Part shown: positions 7,764-16,712 of the stretch, one piece after another
Layout: every line of letters starts with the position of its first letter
Position numbering within the stretch: position 1 is the stretch's first letter
Source of the DNA: a candidate division LCP-89 bacterium B3_LCP
GTDB taxonomy: Bacteria > Electryoneota > B3-LCP
Reading direction: 5' to 3'
NCBI GenBank assembly: GCA_005223185.1
Contig: NJBN01000002.1
Location: 519,036 to 583,035, forward strand
Length of the DNA stretch: 64,000 nt
Made by a program: the position numbers and the translations under genes
Notes under the pieces: model-generated
Database searches by the model: none
Seen by the model: the letters and a program-made list of their open reading frames with translations, nothing else
Told to the model about the DNA's origin: nothing

Positions 7764-9907
7764 GCCGGAATCTCGCAACTCTTCTCCTCTTCGATAATAT
7801 GGGATTCTCTCTTTAATGGTATAATTAGACTTACCGTGGTTCCGCGCCCCAGTTCACTAGATACGTGAAAGCGCACGCTGTAAGGTTCCAACACCTTACG
7901 GGCTGTGGAAAGCCCCAGACCGGCTCCCGTGGGAGTGCCCTCTTTTCTGCCTCGCTGTTTGGTGCTGAAGAATGGTAGAAATATCTTATTGAGATTTTCC
8001 TTGTCTATGCCAATGCCGGTATCTTGAATATCCACTCGCACTGTAGAATTATCATGCCTGGTTCTGATTGTCATTTCGTGATTGGGGCTTTCAAGCATGG
8101 CTTCGATTCCGTTGACAATTATATTCAGAAGTGCGTGACAATAGTCTCCATAAATACCCTGTATGCAGGGTATGTCAGGATCAAGTTCGAAGCGTTTCTC
8201 TACGTTATGCTTGAAAAACAGGTCTGCTTCTAAGAATTGTACTTCATCTCTGATTAATTCATTCAGATCCAGGTGCTCTGATTTATTAACCCCACTACGA
8301 AGCCATTTCTGTCCCAATAAGGATACTTGATCAGCTATCCGCAAGGCGTCTTCTGAAATACGTTGAGGAATTTCAGCTTCCGGATCATTATGGTTCAGCA
8401 AGCTGGAATATCCGATGATGCTGTTTAAAGAACTGTTCAGGTTGTGAATAATCCCCTGTGAGAAAATCCCTAAGAACGCCATTTTAGACGTCTCGATAAG
8501 TTCGATTTCCAAATCATTTCTTTCAGTTATGTCCACGAAGGTGGATAAGATACCGGCATCCTTTCCAGAGTTATCCTTCAGAAATCCGGACGTTTTCAGG
8601 GCTTGAACGCACTGACCGTCAGGTTTCAACCATTCAACTTCCTCAGTGGTAAAACCCATTTCATCTTCAATACGGTTGCCGGTTGCGGTTATCATCCCTT
8701 CAATATGAAATTTCATATCCTCCCCGCGAGCATCCTCCGAGATGCCTAACATCGCTTCCATGCGGGGATTCATGTACAGGGATTTTCCATTCGTATCCTC
8801 GATTAGCACGCCCTCTTTCATTGCCTGAATCATGGTCCTGAAAGTCATCAGTTCATCCCGATGCTTGGCGAGCTGTTCTAACATTGAATTAAATGAACGC
8901 GACATCGATGATATTTCGCCGCCGCCGGTTACAATTACACGACGTGAAAGATCCTGCGTGTCGCGTATATCTTTGATCGTCGCAGATAAAGTACGGATTG
9001 GTCTTTCTATCCACAAACCCAACATGAGTGCTGCTAATAAAACTGAAGCCACCAGAGGAATGCCAAAATATATCAATATATTATCAACTGCATCTTGAAT
9101 GAAAATCCCCGGCGAAGTCCTAGGTGACCAGCCGATAGCGGCTATCTCTTTCGCTTGAATATTTTCAAGCAGATGAAAACCTATAAGGCGATTTTCATCG
9201 GTTGCTTCGTACAGATATGATCCACTGCATGATACCAATTCAGTAAAAATTTCACCTGGATCAACGTATGGAAGAGAACTGACGGTATCCGTCGTCGCCA
9301 GTAATCTGCCGCCATAATAAACCATGAGGTCAGCTCTATCTTCGGGCATAATATCGACTAAGAATTGATGAGTAAGTCTTTTGCCGAAAACAATGCTGCC
9401 AAAGTGGTTTCCTTCCAGGATTACGTCACCGATGGCGATGAGGTACAGATTCTGCGGGGTTGAAATCCAACCGCTCCTCACAGTATCAATGCCCTTATAT
9501 ATTATGTTCCCTAATTGATCGTTCAGGAGAGAATCTGGTTTCCATTGATACAGGGAATGGTTATCTGTCCCCCAGATCGCCATATAATCCAGATGGTAGC
9601 TTTGCGGCGCCCAATCTGACAGATTTTGATCTGCCCAGACGTTTGATGGATTTTTGTAGAAATCAGCTAAATCTTTCCAGTGTGCAACAGTATTGACAGC
9701 ATCAAGCAATCTTTTTTCAGCAGCAGAAAAGTAACCAGCTGCTTGATCGCTTCCATCGCGTACCTGAAGCTCACGTAAACTGCGGTAACTGTTACCGCCG
9801 AGATGAGTCAATACTCTGGTAGCCAGAATCATGGGAAGCAAACTGACGACGCAGAGAAAGATGAATAATTTTCCTCTGACTGATAACTGGTATTGAAGCA
9901 ATTTCAT
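7760..9907 (-). CDS. Membrane sensor histidine kinase (Cache-like sensor, HAMP, PAS, HisKA, HATPase)
   Basis: This is a 715-residue partner of the sigma-54 activator. Residues 14-30 form the first membrane segment; about 240 residues of periplasmic sensor follow, then a second segment near 275-298, a HAMP linker, a PAS domain (about 358-470) and a dimerisation helix with the phospho-accepting His in GIIHNLNSSLNSIIGYS. The ATPase domain shows the N box (NIIVNGIEAM), G1 (DTGIGID) and G2 (GAGLGLS). The residue after the His is Asn instead of the usual Glu, a variant seen in some kinases of this group. It is the first gene of a two-gene operon with its own promoter. The ligand is unknown. Confidence 0.93.
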   Translation of the reverse strand: MKLLQYQLSVRGKLFIFLCVVSLLPMILATRVLTHLGGNSYRSLRELQVRDGSDQAAGYFSAAEKRLLDAVNTVAHWKDLADFYKNPSNVWADQNLSDWAPQSYHLDYMAIWGTDNHSLYQWKPDSLLNDQLGNIIYKGIDTVRSGWISTPQNLYLIAIGDVILEGNHFGSIVFGKRLTHQFLVDIMPEDRADLMVYYGGRLLATTDTVSSLPYVDPGEIFTELVSCSGSYLYEATDENRLIGFHLLENIQAKEIAAIGWSPRTSPGIFIQDAVDNILIYFGIPLVASVLLAALMLGLWIERPIRTLSATIKDIRDTQDLSRRVIVTGGGEISSMSRSFNSMLEQLAKHRDELMTFRTMIQAMKEGVLIEDTNGKSLYMNPRMEAMLGISEDARGEDMKFHIEGMITATGNRIEDEMGFTTEEVEWLKPDGQCVQALKTSGFLKDNSGKDAGILSTFVDITERNDLEIELIETSKMAFLGIFSQGIIHNLNSSLNSIIGYSSLLNHNDPEAEIPQRISEDALRIADQVSLLGQKWLRSGVNKSEHLDLNELIRDEVQFLEADLFFKHNVEKRFELDPDIPCIQGIYGDYCHALLNIIVNGIEAMLESPNHEMTIRTRHDNSTVRVDIQDTGIGIDKENLNKIFLPFFSTKQRGRKEGTPTGAGLGLSTARKVLEPYSVRFHVSSELGRGTTVSLIIPLKRESHIIEEEKSCEIPA

Positions 9908-9942
9908 AGCGCGGTTACTGCTGGGTAACAGTTCAGTTATCC

Positions 9943-9971
9943 AGTATAATACCGTTAATTGCTTAAGTCAA
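9943..9971 (-). promoter_or_regulatory. Sigma-70-type promoter for the kinase-regulator operon
   Basis: Minus strand: TTGACT (9966-9971), 17 bp, TATACT (9943-9948), 36 bp before the kinase ATG. Confidence 0.75.
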
Positions 9972-10048
9972 GGGAATAAGAACGTGCTGTAGGGGGATTA
10001 CAGGTTGGATTGTCTGCAGGGGTGTTTTTAGCCGCATGAATTGCCAAA

Positions 10049-11512
10049 TCAGGGCTGGCAGCGAACCTGGAAAAAGCGTTGATTTTCCAGTGATGTGAGG
10101 TTGACCGGAGGTGTTGATACAGTTGTAATTGAATCACCATGCAGACGGTTATAGAAAGGTTGATCTGATGCGTAAATGGTGTATTGTGTAACGGTTAACG
10201 TTCTGCCGAAAACATCCTCCTGTACCGGCTGCCAATCAAGTTGAATTTCATTCACCGATTGCGGAATGATAGCGACCTCAGGTGTCTGCGGCGGTCCCCA
10301 GGCGTCCATTTCTGACAGAGCCCAGGTGGCGATACTATTCTGGAAGTCTTCTACTGTTCCAGCAACCGGTATCCCCTGATTGCGCCATATTTCTAAAGCC
10401 GAATCAGCGCTGGCGGCAGCCTGATTTTCAATAATAAGCAGGTTTGGAAGAAGTCCCTGACCTGCATCATCGATCACCCTCCAGGTATCGATCACGTCCG
10501 AACCAACGTCCCAGTCGTAGAGATAATCCCTCTGTTCTTGCGAACGGACATTTATAGCAGAATATTCAGGACCGTCAAATTCGACGGGTGTAGAACCTGC
10601 ATGAACCCACAGTGGCAATGCGACTGTGGCAATCGGTTCACCAGCCATTGCCCATACTGTGCACAGTAATGGGTCTTCGGTCGGGAAGATTCCCTGTACC
10701 ACGTATGCTGATCTGGTAATATCTCTATTTATGGCATCGTGGGTATGCAGAAGCCCGTAGGGAAGTTCACGTTCCTGACCCTGAAAGGGTAGGGGATAGG
10801 GGTTGGTTTCTTCGTTGACCAGGTCTCTAAATATCGTCTGGAAAATGTACTGCTGGGTGATATAATCACCTGTATAGGCAGTATCCAGAAAAGCCAGCAT
10901 GCGGTCGTGGCGATGTTGACCTAAATGGTAGGAACCACCTTCGTACGCAAAGTTAGCTCGGACCATATACCCATCTGGGGCTGCAACAGGATTATCTAAA
11001 TCAAAACGGTAATGCTCGTAAGCAGCGCATTCGAAAAAGGCTCCATCGCCGTTAGCATCTATGACGCCGTAAATAGCAGGGAGGGTTCGCCCAACATCCG
11101 TAGAATCCATTATCGCCTGAAAATCTTCCACAGTGGTACAGGTCTGCAACGCCAGACGAATTATGTATCCATCATCATCCTCACCTGGTACCGGGTCGCT
11201 GAAATTCCAGGCGTTGGCATTCTGAATGGCGAAACCGACTTCATTTACCCCGCCCCACGCCTGATCGATTACTCCTGCATAGGTGACTGATACGTAGGGA
11301 AAAAGACCGTTACTATCATAGACAAATTCCTGGTCGTCATTGGATACGTCTCTGGATTTTACTAAGAGAGGTCTCCCGTCCTGAGTGGCGCTTCCAGCGA
11401 TCAAGGCGACCGTGCACTGGTCTTGACATGGACCTTTAATCGGTAAGAAAACGCCGCAAATTGAAAAGCTTAATACCAGGGTAGTGAAAGATCTCGTTAG
11501 ATAACTTTTCAT
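10049..11512 (-). CDS. Secreted C45-type NTN hydrolase (acyl-CoA:6-APA acyltransferase-like) with C-terminal FnIII-like domain
   Basis: A signal peptide (residues 1-32) ends just before Cys33. In this superfamily the N-terminal Cys exposed by self-cleavage is the nucleophile, and here it opens the matching block CTVALIAGSATQDGRPLLVK with KSRD shortly after. GGVNEVGFAIQNAN near residue 100 and a later ASADSALEIW region fit the C45 family of linear amide hydrolases. The last 85 residues (from about 400) look like a fibronectin type III or other beta-sandwich domain. It probably acts in the periplasm or outside the cell on an amide bond, with the substrate unknown. Monocistronic, with its own promoter. 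Confidence 0.75.
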   Translation of the reverse strand: MKSYLTRSFTTLVLSFSICGVFLPIKGPCQDQCTVALIAGSATQDGRPLLVKSRDVSNDDQEFVYDSNGLFPYVSVTYAGVIDQAWGGVNEVGFAIQNANAWNFSDPVPGEDDDGYIIRLALQTCTTVEDFQAIMDSTDVGRTLPAIYGVIDANGDGAFFECAAYEHYRFDLDNPVAAPDGYMVRANFAYEGGSYHLGQHRHDRMLAFLDTAYTGDYITQQYIFQTIFRDLVNEETNPYPLPFQGQERELPYGLLHTHDAINRDITRSAYVVQGIFPTEDPLLCTVWAMAGEPIATVALPLWVHAGSTPVEFDGPEYSAINVRSQEQRDYLYDWDVGSDVIDTWRVIDDAGQGLLPNLLIIENQAAASADSALEIWRNQGIPVAGTVEDFQNSIATWALSEMDAWGPPQTPEVAIIPQSVNEIQLDWQPVQEDVFGRTLTVTQYTIYASDQPFYNRLHGDSITTVSTPPVNLTSLENQRFFQVRCQP

Positions 11513-11547
11513 CGATCAGTCAGTGTTTAGTGGGGACTTCTCCTAAT

Positions 11548-11576
11548 AAGATACGAATATTTTAGCCATTTGTCAA
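11548..11576 (-). promoter_or_regulatory. Sigma-70-type promoter for the C45 hydrolase gene
   Basis: Minus strand: TTGACA (11571-11576), 17 bp, TATCTT (11548-11553), 36 bp before the ATG. Confidence 0.72.
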
Positions 11577-11626
11577 GTAGCTTATAAAATAAAAGTAAAT
11601 TATTTTACTTTTTTACAAATTTAACC

Positions 11627-12973
11627 TTAACCCGCGCCCTTAATCTCTATGTAATATCTCTCTTTTAAATCACTCAACCAATTCGTAAAAGCCAATTCGC
11701 GCTTAGCAGCAAGCGTACGCTGAGATACCAATTCCCAATCTTGGTCTAAGGTAATGGCGCGCGCATCCCTTCTTGATAAGACTTCTACCAGATGATACCC
11801 GTATTGCGACTTGAAGGGCTGACTGATTTCGCCTGCTGGTAAATCTTTTAGGCTTTCCTTAAATTCAACCGGCATGTCCTCTAAGGCAAACCAGCCCAAA
11901 TAACCGCCGTTTTTAGCGCTTTCCAGATCGTGAGAATGCTCCTCTGCCAACTCTTCAAAGGGTTTACCTTCGGTCAATTGAGTGCTTAGCGATAACAGAA
12001 AATCCTGGATTGGCAAATCGTCATCTTCTACTTGTTCGGGCACAATCAGGATATGAGAAGTATGAATCTTTTCTTCGCGACGACTGTCCAGGCGAATGAT
12101 ATGGTAACCATAGCGAGTAAGCACCGGACGTGATATTTCTCCCGGTTGCAAAGCGAAAGCGATTTCTTCATAGCTGGCGATCAGGTCGCCTCGTTCAGTC
12201 CAGCCGATAGCTCCACCAAGCGGTACGGTGGTTTGATCATCAGAAACTTTAACTACCAGGCTGTCAAAAGATTCACCTGCCTTGATGGTTTCATAAATTG
12301 AATCGGCAAAGGCAGATGCTCGCGCTTCCGCAGCGTCTGAACTACCGGTTTCCCTGAGTATATGAGCTATCTCAATGGCGTCTTCCATCTGCGGAAATTC
12401 ATCGGGATGATCTCTGAAATACTGCTCTATCTCTGCACGGGTTATGCGTATGTCCTGCAGATAGGCATACTTCACCCTGTCCACCAGTAAACCCTCTTCG
12501 ACGACAGAGCGGAACTCTCTGCGTATGCGGCGGATTGAATAACCGTAGAGTTCCTCTAACTTCTCTTCGGAGCCCACATTCTGAATGATGCTCTGGAGTC
12601 GATTTTCCAGTTCGCGGTCAATCTCACGGGAATCGATAACAATGGAGTCCTCACGTGCTTTAGCCAGCAGAATCTTCTGGTTGATCATCTCCTGCATGAC
12701 TTCGGTCTTCAACTGATCCATCTTTTCGGGATCCCGCAAGACATGCTGTCCCTGCTGTAAGGCAATGGTTTGCGCATTCTGAAACACCTCACTCTCCAGG
12801 ATTACCTCATCCCCGATAATAGCGATCAGTCTGTCAATTACATCCCCGGAGGATTGAGTTTTTCCGGTATTGAATGCCACTAAGGTGAAAGTGTACGCTA
12901 TCAGAATAAATAACGAGTGCAACCATCGTCTTCTGCTTATTGATAGCCAGTCAGTTTTTAGCATTTTAATCAT
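11627..12973 (-). CDS. SurA-like periplasmic peptidyl-prolyl isomerase with two parvulin domains
   Basis: This 448-residue exported protein has a hydrophobic signal (about residues 18-40), a SurA_N-type chaperone region (about 45-200, starting VIDRLIAIIGDEVILESEV) and two parvulin domains: one ending GYHIIRLDSRREEKI near 310, and one from ILIVPEQVE to GYHLVEVLSRRDARA near 420. This is the SurA layout, so it should escort unfolded outer membrane proteins across the periplasm. It lies 27 bp after the second parvulin gene and is the last gene of the operon. A second in-frame ATG three codons in is equally possible as the start. Confidence 0.87.
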   Translation of the reverse strand: MIKMLKTDWLSISRRRWLHSLFILIAYTFTLVAFNTGKTQSSGDVIDRLIAIIGDEVILESEVFQNAQTIALQQGQHVLRDPEKMDQLKTEVMQEMINQKILLAKAREDSIVIDSREIDRELENRLQSIIQNVGSEEKLEELYGYSIRRIRREFRSVVEEGLLVDRVKYAYLQDIRITRAEIEQYFRDHPDEFPQMEDAIEIAHILRETGSSDAAEARASAFADSIYETIKAGESFDSLVVKVSDDQTTVPLGGAIGWTERGDLIASYEEIAFALQPGEISRPVLTRYGYHIIRLDSRREEKIHTSHILIVPEQVEDDDLPIQDFLLSLSTQLTEGKPFEELAEEHSHDLESAKNGGYLGWFALEDMPVEFKESLKDLPAGEISQPFKSQYGYHLVEVLSRRDARAITLDQDWELVSQRTLAAKRELAFTNWLSDLKERYYIEIKGAG

Positions 12974-13000
12974 GTAATAAATTTGCGTTTGTTCTGATCT

Positions 13001-13876
13001 TTAGTCAGCGTTTACGTTTATCTGTGGTTTATATACAGCCCAGAGACTGTCTCGAAGAGCTATCTCGGCATTTATTCTTTTTCGTGATAAAAGGCGTTGA
13101 TGTATTTTTTTATAAACTTCTTCTAAGGGAAGAACAGTACCTGACTGTCTTCTTTCCCTGCACATCATTACGATATATCCGGCGTCGCCTTTTAGCTTCA
13201 AGGGGTAGGATATGCCCCCGGGGAGTAGGGAGAAGGCGGTTTTGGCTATTTCTGAATCGAGATCGCTCTTCTCGATCCAGCCTGTTTCTTCACCTGTAAA
13301 GCTGTCATCTGTTGCTATTGCCTCAGAAATTTCAGCTCCACTTTGTAACGAACGACGGACTTCCTGGGCTTGTTCCCTGTCAGGGGTTATGACATAGAGG
13401 AAGTATATTTGGTCACTTGCAGTAGAATAAACTGTTCGGTTGGCGTCATATTCGTTTCGTATTTCTGTTGAATCGACAGAGACCCGCATGGTATAATGAT
13501 CATAAAGCGACTGAATGAGCATTTCACGCCGAATTGCAGCTAAACGCTCGTTGAAAAGTTGATCCTGATCCAGATTTAATTTATCCCCTTCCTGCATCAG
13601 GATCTGTTCAAAAGCCCATTTACGTGCTGCTTCTCTGAGCATTTCTGAGGATACTTTGCCCGCGGAATTGGAGATAAACTCTTCTAAATTATACCTGCTT
13701 ATCAAGTCAGCTTCACTTACAGAGCTATTCTTTACCGTAGCAATGGGGGGCTTATCATCAGCCTTCTTTCCGCACGAAATCACTAATGGGATAAGCAGCA
13801 GGAGCAGCAAGAATATACCTGCTGCTCCAGTTTTAAGTTCAAGAAATACCATGCCAACTGATGTTTTCAGTTTCAT
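13001..13876 (-). CDS. Parvulin-like peptidyl-prolyl isomerase lipoprotein
   Basis: The 291-residue protein has a long hydrophobic leader and a lipobox (LVISC, Cys near residue 35), so it should be lipidated and anchored to a membrane facing the periplasm. The body holds a SurA-N/trigger-like helical part (LISRYNLEEFI) and a single degenerate parvulin domain (about 140-255) that lacks the usual GGxLGW motif but keeps TGWIEKSDLDSEIAKTAF and a GYIVMMCRERR ending. It may be a chaperone with little isomerase activity. It sits between two larger parvulin genes in one operon. Confidence 0.75.
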   Translation of the reverse strand: MKLKTSVGMVFLELKTGAAGIFLLLLLLIPLVISCGKKADDKPPIATVKNSSVSEADLISRYNLEEFISNSAGKVSSEMLREAARKWAFEQILMQEGDKLNLDQDQLFNERLAAIRREMLIQSLYDHYTMRVSVDSTEIRNEYDANRTVYSTASDQIYFLYVITPDREQAQEVRRSLQSGAEISEAIATDDSFTGEETGWIEKSDLDSEIAKTAFSLLPGGISYPLKLKGDAGYIVMMCRERRQSGTVLPLEEVYKKIHQRLLSRKRINAEIALRDSLWAVYKPQINVNAD

Positions 13877-13931
13877 GCGTACTAGATTGTTTAATCAGTG
13901 AAGAACAACTATGTTACTGACCGCTGCTGAA

Positions 13932-15797
13932 TTAGTTGCCTTCACCTTTCTTAGGTTTAATGGGGATCTGCTTCATTTTCGGTTCAGGGGCTTTAGGCTT
14001 GGGTGTTTCTGCCACAGCTTCCTGATCCTTTTCCGGTTTTGGTAAAACCTTCATCAACTGGTCATCGTAGATGGTTACGGGATATCGTTTCTCCAATTCT
14101 GCCATCCATTCTTCTCGCAGTTTTTCTTCTTTAGTCTGGCGAAGTTGACGTTCAACCTGCGGTTTGGCGACATCGAATTCCTTGGGTACTGACGGAGTTT
14201 TCTTCAGCAGCTTGACAATGGAATACCCATTCCTTCCCATTTTTATGGGATCGCTGATTTCACCCTTTTCCATTTTGAAGGAGTGTCTGCCAATAGCGCC
14301 ATACTGACGGCTGGTGATCGGGCCTATTTTGCCATTCTTACTTGTCGTTGATTTACGGTCACTGTATTTTTTAACCAGACTGGTGAAATTCTCACCCCGC
14401 TTGGCGCGTTTGGCGATCTTGTCGGCGTATTTCTTGTCCTTGCCCTTCTCTTCATCTATTACAACATAGATTTCCTGTATTTCGACGGTGGAATCAGTCA
14501 TGAAGTCTTGGAGATTGTCATTGTAATATTCCAGCATAGTGGTATCGTTTACTTCTATTTTTTCCTCAATCTTGATCTCTTCAACTCGACGAATCATGGC
14601 AATTTCTAAGGAACTCTTGTAGTTCTTCTTAACGCTCTCTGACTTATATAATCCCAATTCCTCGGCATGGTCTGCCAGAAAATCGGGAAGAACCATGCGT
14701 TCAACTAACTGGATTATACTCTTCTGATCCCTCCATTGAGGTGGTCTGCCAATCTTCGCTATCTGTTCGTCCAGATCCGAAACTGTGATGGTATCGCCCA
14801 CCAAAGTAGCCACAACCCAGGCTTTTTCATCTTCGGCGAAATCTGCGAAATAGGAGTTATTGCGAGGTACTGACGGGTCGCTGACCTTGTCTAAAATCTT
14901 CTGGATATTGGCGTAATTATAGCTTAGCTCTTTCCCTTCTTTTATCTCCTCAAGGTACATCTCTGCAGCCTTAGTCAGTTCATCCTGAAAAGTGCGGCGC
15001 ATGGTCTGCATGATGTTATCTTTTTCCTCATCGAAGTCCTTGCGGGATTGTGATTCCCTGCGACCTTCCAGCAGAATGATGTGGTACCCATAAGAGGATT
15101 TAATGAGCTCACTTATTTCTCCGATTTCAAGCGCGAAGGCAGCCCCCTGAAACTCATCGACCATCCGACCCCAGGAAAACCAACCTAAATCGCCACCATT
15201 TTGAGAAGTAGTGCCATCTTCGGATACTTCCCGAGCCAGAGAATCGAAATCTGCGCCGTTTTTTAGGGCTTCCATTGCTTTATTTGCATTGGCTAAGACC
15301 TCTTCGATCTCGGATTCTTCCAGGTCTGGTATCGTTCTGAAGAGCATGTGTCTCGCCTTTATTTCTTCACCCATTTTGTCATAGTGTTCGCGCACGGCTT
15401 CCGGCGGAACCACTTTTTCCATGATAGCCACTCGATATAGTTCCTGGATGGCTGCCTGTTTGCGGCTTTCTTCTGCAGACGCTACAATAGTTGAATCCTG
15501 ATCCAGTCCCATACTGTATGCATCAAGGGCTTTGAGCTTATTGTCTGCGATATTTCTGGCTAAGGTGCGGCGGTCTTCAAGTTCACGCAGAGAGGCAAAT
15601 TCTACGTTGCGGTAGAGTTTGATCATCGCATCCTTGAATTCGTCAGCGTAAATGTACTCAGATCCTACCTTGGCGATTTTTCCTTCTTTCTTACCGCAAC
15701 CGGCAAATAGAATAATAATTGCCAGTAGAACTGGTACAAGCACAGAAATGGTCTTGATAACTGTTGTTTTATTTGATTTGAGCGAGGCGGGGAACAT
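13932..15797 (-). CDS. Large two-domain parvulin isomerase, probable lipoprotein
   Basis: The 621-residue protein starts with a hydrophobic leader ending in a lipobox (FAGC, Cys near residue 33). Two parvulin domains are visible: about 165-265 (ARHMLF, NGGDLGWFSWGRM, GYHIILLEGRRESQ) and about 435-540 (QEIYVVI, NGKIGPITSRQYG, GYSIVKLLKKTP). Helical regions before and after each domain resemble PrsA/SurA chaperone parts, and the C-terminus is a Pro/Lys-rich tail. GGAGGAG lies 6 bases before the ATG, a very strong ribosome site. It is the first of three consecutive parvulin genes, probably serving outer membrane and secreted protein folding. Confidence 0.85.
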   Translation of the reverse strand: MFPASLKSNKTTVIKTISVLVPVLLAIIILFAGCGKKEGKIAKVGSEYIYADEFKDAMIKLYRNVEFASLRELEDRRTLARNIADNKLKALDAYSMGLDQDSTIVASAEESRKQAAIQELYRVAIMEKVVPPEAVREHYDKMGEEIKARHMLFRTIPDLEESEIEEVLANANKAMEALKNGADFDSLAREVSEDGTTSQNGGDLGWFSWGRMVDEFQGAAFALEIGEISELIKSSYGYHIILLEGRRESQSRKDFDEEKDNIMQTMRRTFQDELTKAAEMYLEEIKEGKELSYNYANIQKILDKVSDPSVPRNNSYFADFAEDEKAWVVATLVGDTITVSDLDEQIAKIGRPPQWRDQKSIIQLVERMVLPDFLADHAEELGLYKSESVKKNYKSSLEIAMIRRVEEIKIEEKIEVNDTTMLEYYNDNLQDFMTDSTVEIQEIYVVIDEEKGKDKKYADKIAKRAKRGENFTSLVKKYSDRKSTTSKNGKIGPITSRQYGAIGRHSFKMEKGEISDPIKMGRNGYSIVKLLKKTPSVPKEFDVAKPQVERQLRQTKEEKLREEWMAELEKRYPVTIYDDQLMKVLPKPEKDQEAVAETPKPKAPEPKMKQIPIKPKKGEGN

Positions 15798-15874
15798 ACG
15801 TAACTCCTCCAGTGTAAAGTATTTGTGTTTTTCTTTGCTGAATTTTTTAGACAGAGCAGGATTAATTCATCAAT

Positions 15875-15883
15875 ATTATACCA
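15875..15883 (-). promoter_or_regulatory. Extended -10 promoter candidate for the parvulin operon
   Basis: Minus strand TGGTATAAT (TG-N-TATAAT), 78 bp before the ATG of the first parvulin. No good -35 sequence is seen at 17 bp, which extended -10 promoters can do without. Confidence 0.55.
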
Positions 15884-16062
15884 TTAAACCTCAGGAATGA
15901 TCCCGCATTTATGCAGATGATTTACGTTTTATTCATACTGATTTTCGCGGTAAAAATTTTACTTCATTAACTATTTTTATTCCAGGTCTCTTCTGATTCC
16001 CATTTCAGCAGGATTTCGGGAGGCTCATTGTCAGAAATTCTACAGTTGTGTTGTGAAGTAAA

Positions 16063-16104
16063 GTAGGGTGGACTAAGTCCCGCCCAGGCGGGATGCAGTC
16101 CACC
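16063..16104. repeat. Dispersed repeat GTAGGGTGGACTAAGTCC, copy 1
   Basis: The outer stem GGTGGACT/AGTCCACC (8 bp) encloses an inner hairpin CCCGCC/GGCGGG. The outer part is shared with 44072-44121, where a different inner hairpin is present. Confidence 0.8.
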
Positions 16105-16161
16105 AATAAATATCTTATAACCCGTAGAGCGAGAATCCAGTTACCATATTGTATATTATGG

Positions 16162-16181
16162 ACTCCCGTTTTCACGGGAGT
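16162..16181. repeat. Perfect hairpin ACTCCCGT / ACGGGAGT
   Basis: An 8-bp perfect inverted repeat with a 4-base loop. It resembles other short GGGA/TCCC hairpins between genes in this window. Confidence 0.7.
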
Positions 16182-16242
16182 GATAGGCTTGCAACATTTA
16201 TACAATAATTCAAAGGTCTCTTCAGGGGGGCAAATATCCGTA

Positions 16243-16264
16243 GCCCAGCGCTTTAGCACTGGGC
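16243..16264. repeat. Hairpin GCCCAG / CTGGGC with inner GC pairs
   Basis: The outer 6-bp stem plus an inner GC..GC stem surrounds TTTA. It is one of the palindromes clustered in this gene-free region. Confidence 0.6.
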
Positions 16265-16458
16265 GTAATCTTTAAAACATTTCCCCCCCCCCAAAAAAAG
16301 AATTTCAGGGTATTGCTCACCCCATCCCAATAAAAAAAGGGTCTGGCAACTACGCCAATCCCTGTCCATATCAGATGATAAAAAGAATTTCTATGGAAGA
16401 TTCCCGAGCTAATTTAATTCAGTCCGTCGGCTGATGGACGAAAAAACACATTCAGAGC

Positions 16459-16476
16459 GTCCCACTTCAGTGGGAC
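16459..16476. repeat. Perfect hairpin GTCCCACT / AGTGGGAC
   Basis: An 8-bp perfect inverted repeat with a 2-base loop; no T-tract follows on either strand. Confidence 0.65.
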
Positions 16477-16712
16477 AGCATAAATTAGCCTGGAAAATTA
16501 TTCCCGGGTAGTGTAAGTCATTTACTCAAAACCATTACTCTGGGTTAATACATGTCAACTTAATTTGTTAATAACCATCTGCAACAGCAAATGCAGAGCA
16601 AAAACGATTATTAAAATTATTAGTTGCAGAAAAAATAGAGTGTTGTTTTAAAGATACTTAGAGGAAAGATATGGTTTTTCGTGGTTCATCGGAGTGATGT
16701 ATGCCACATTGA

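Larger units (their letters stand above)
15884..16712. other. 829-bp gene-free region rich in short palindromes
   Basis: No open frame here has a ribosome site or family resemblance. The stretch holds several unrelated perfect hairpins (listed separately), an imperfect one at 16424-16441, a run of ten C followed by seven A at 16283-16299, and a TA-rich flank towards the HAD gene. Confidence 0.6.

Noticed and set aside
16005-16259. 84-codon minus-strand open frame
   Set aside because: It consists of the hairpin repeats; no ribosome site.
15884-16712. CRISPR array
   Set aside because: The palindromes differ in sequence and spacing; there is no constant direct repeat, and no cas gene is in the window.
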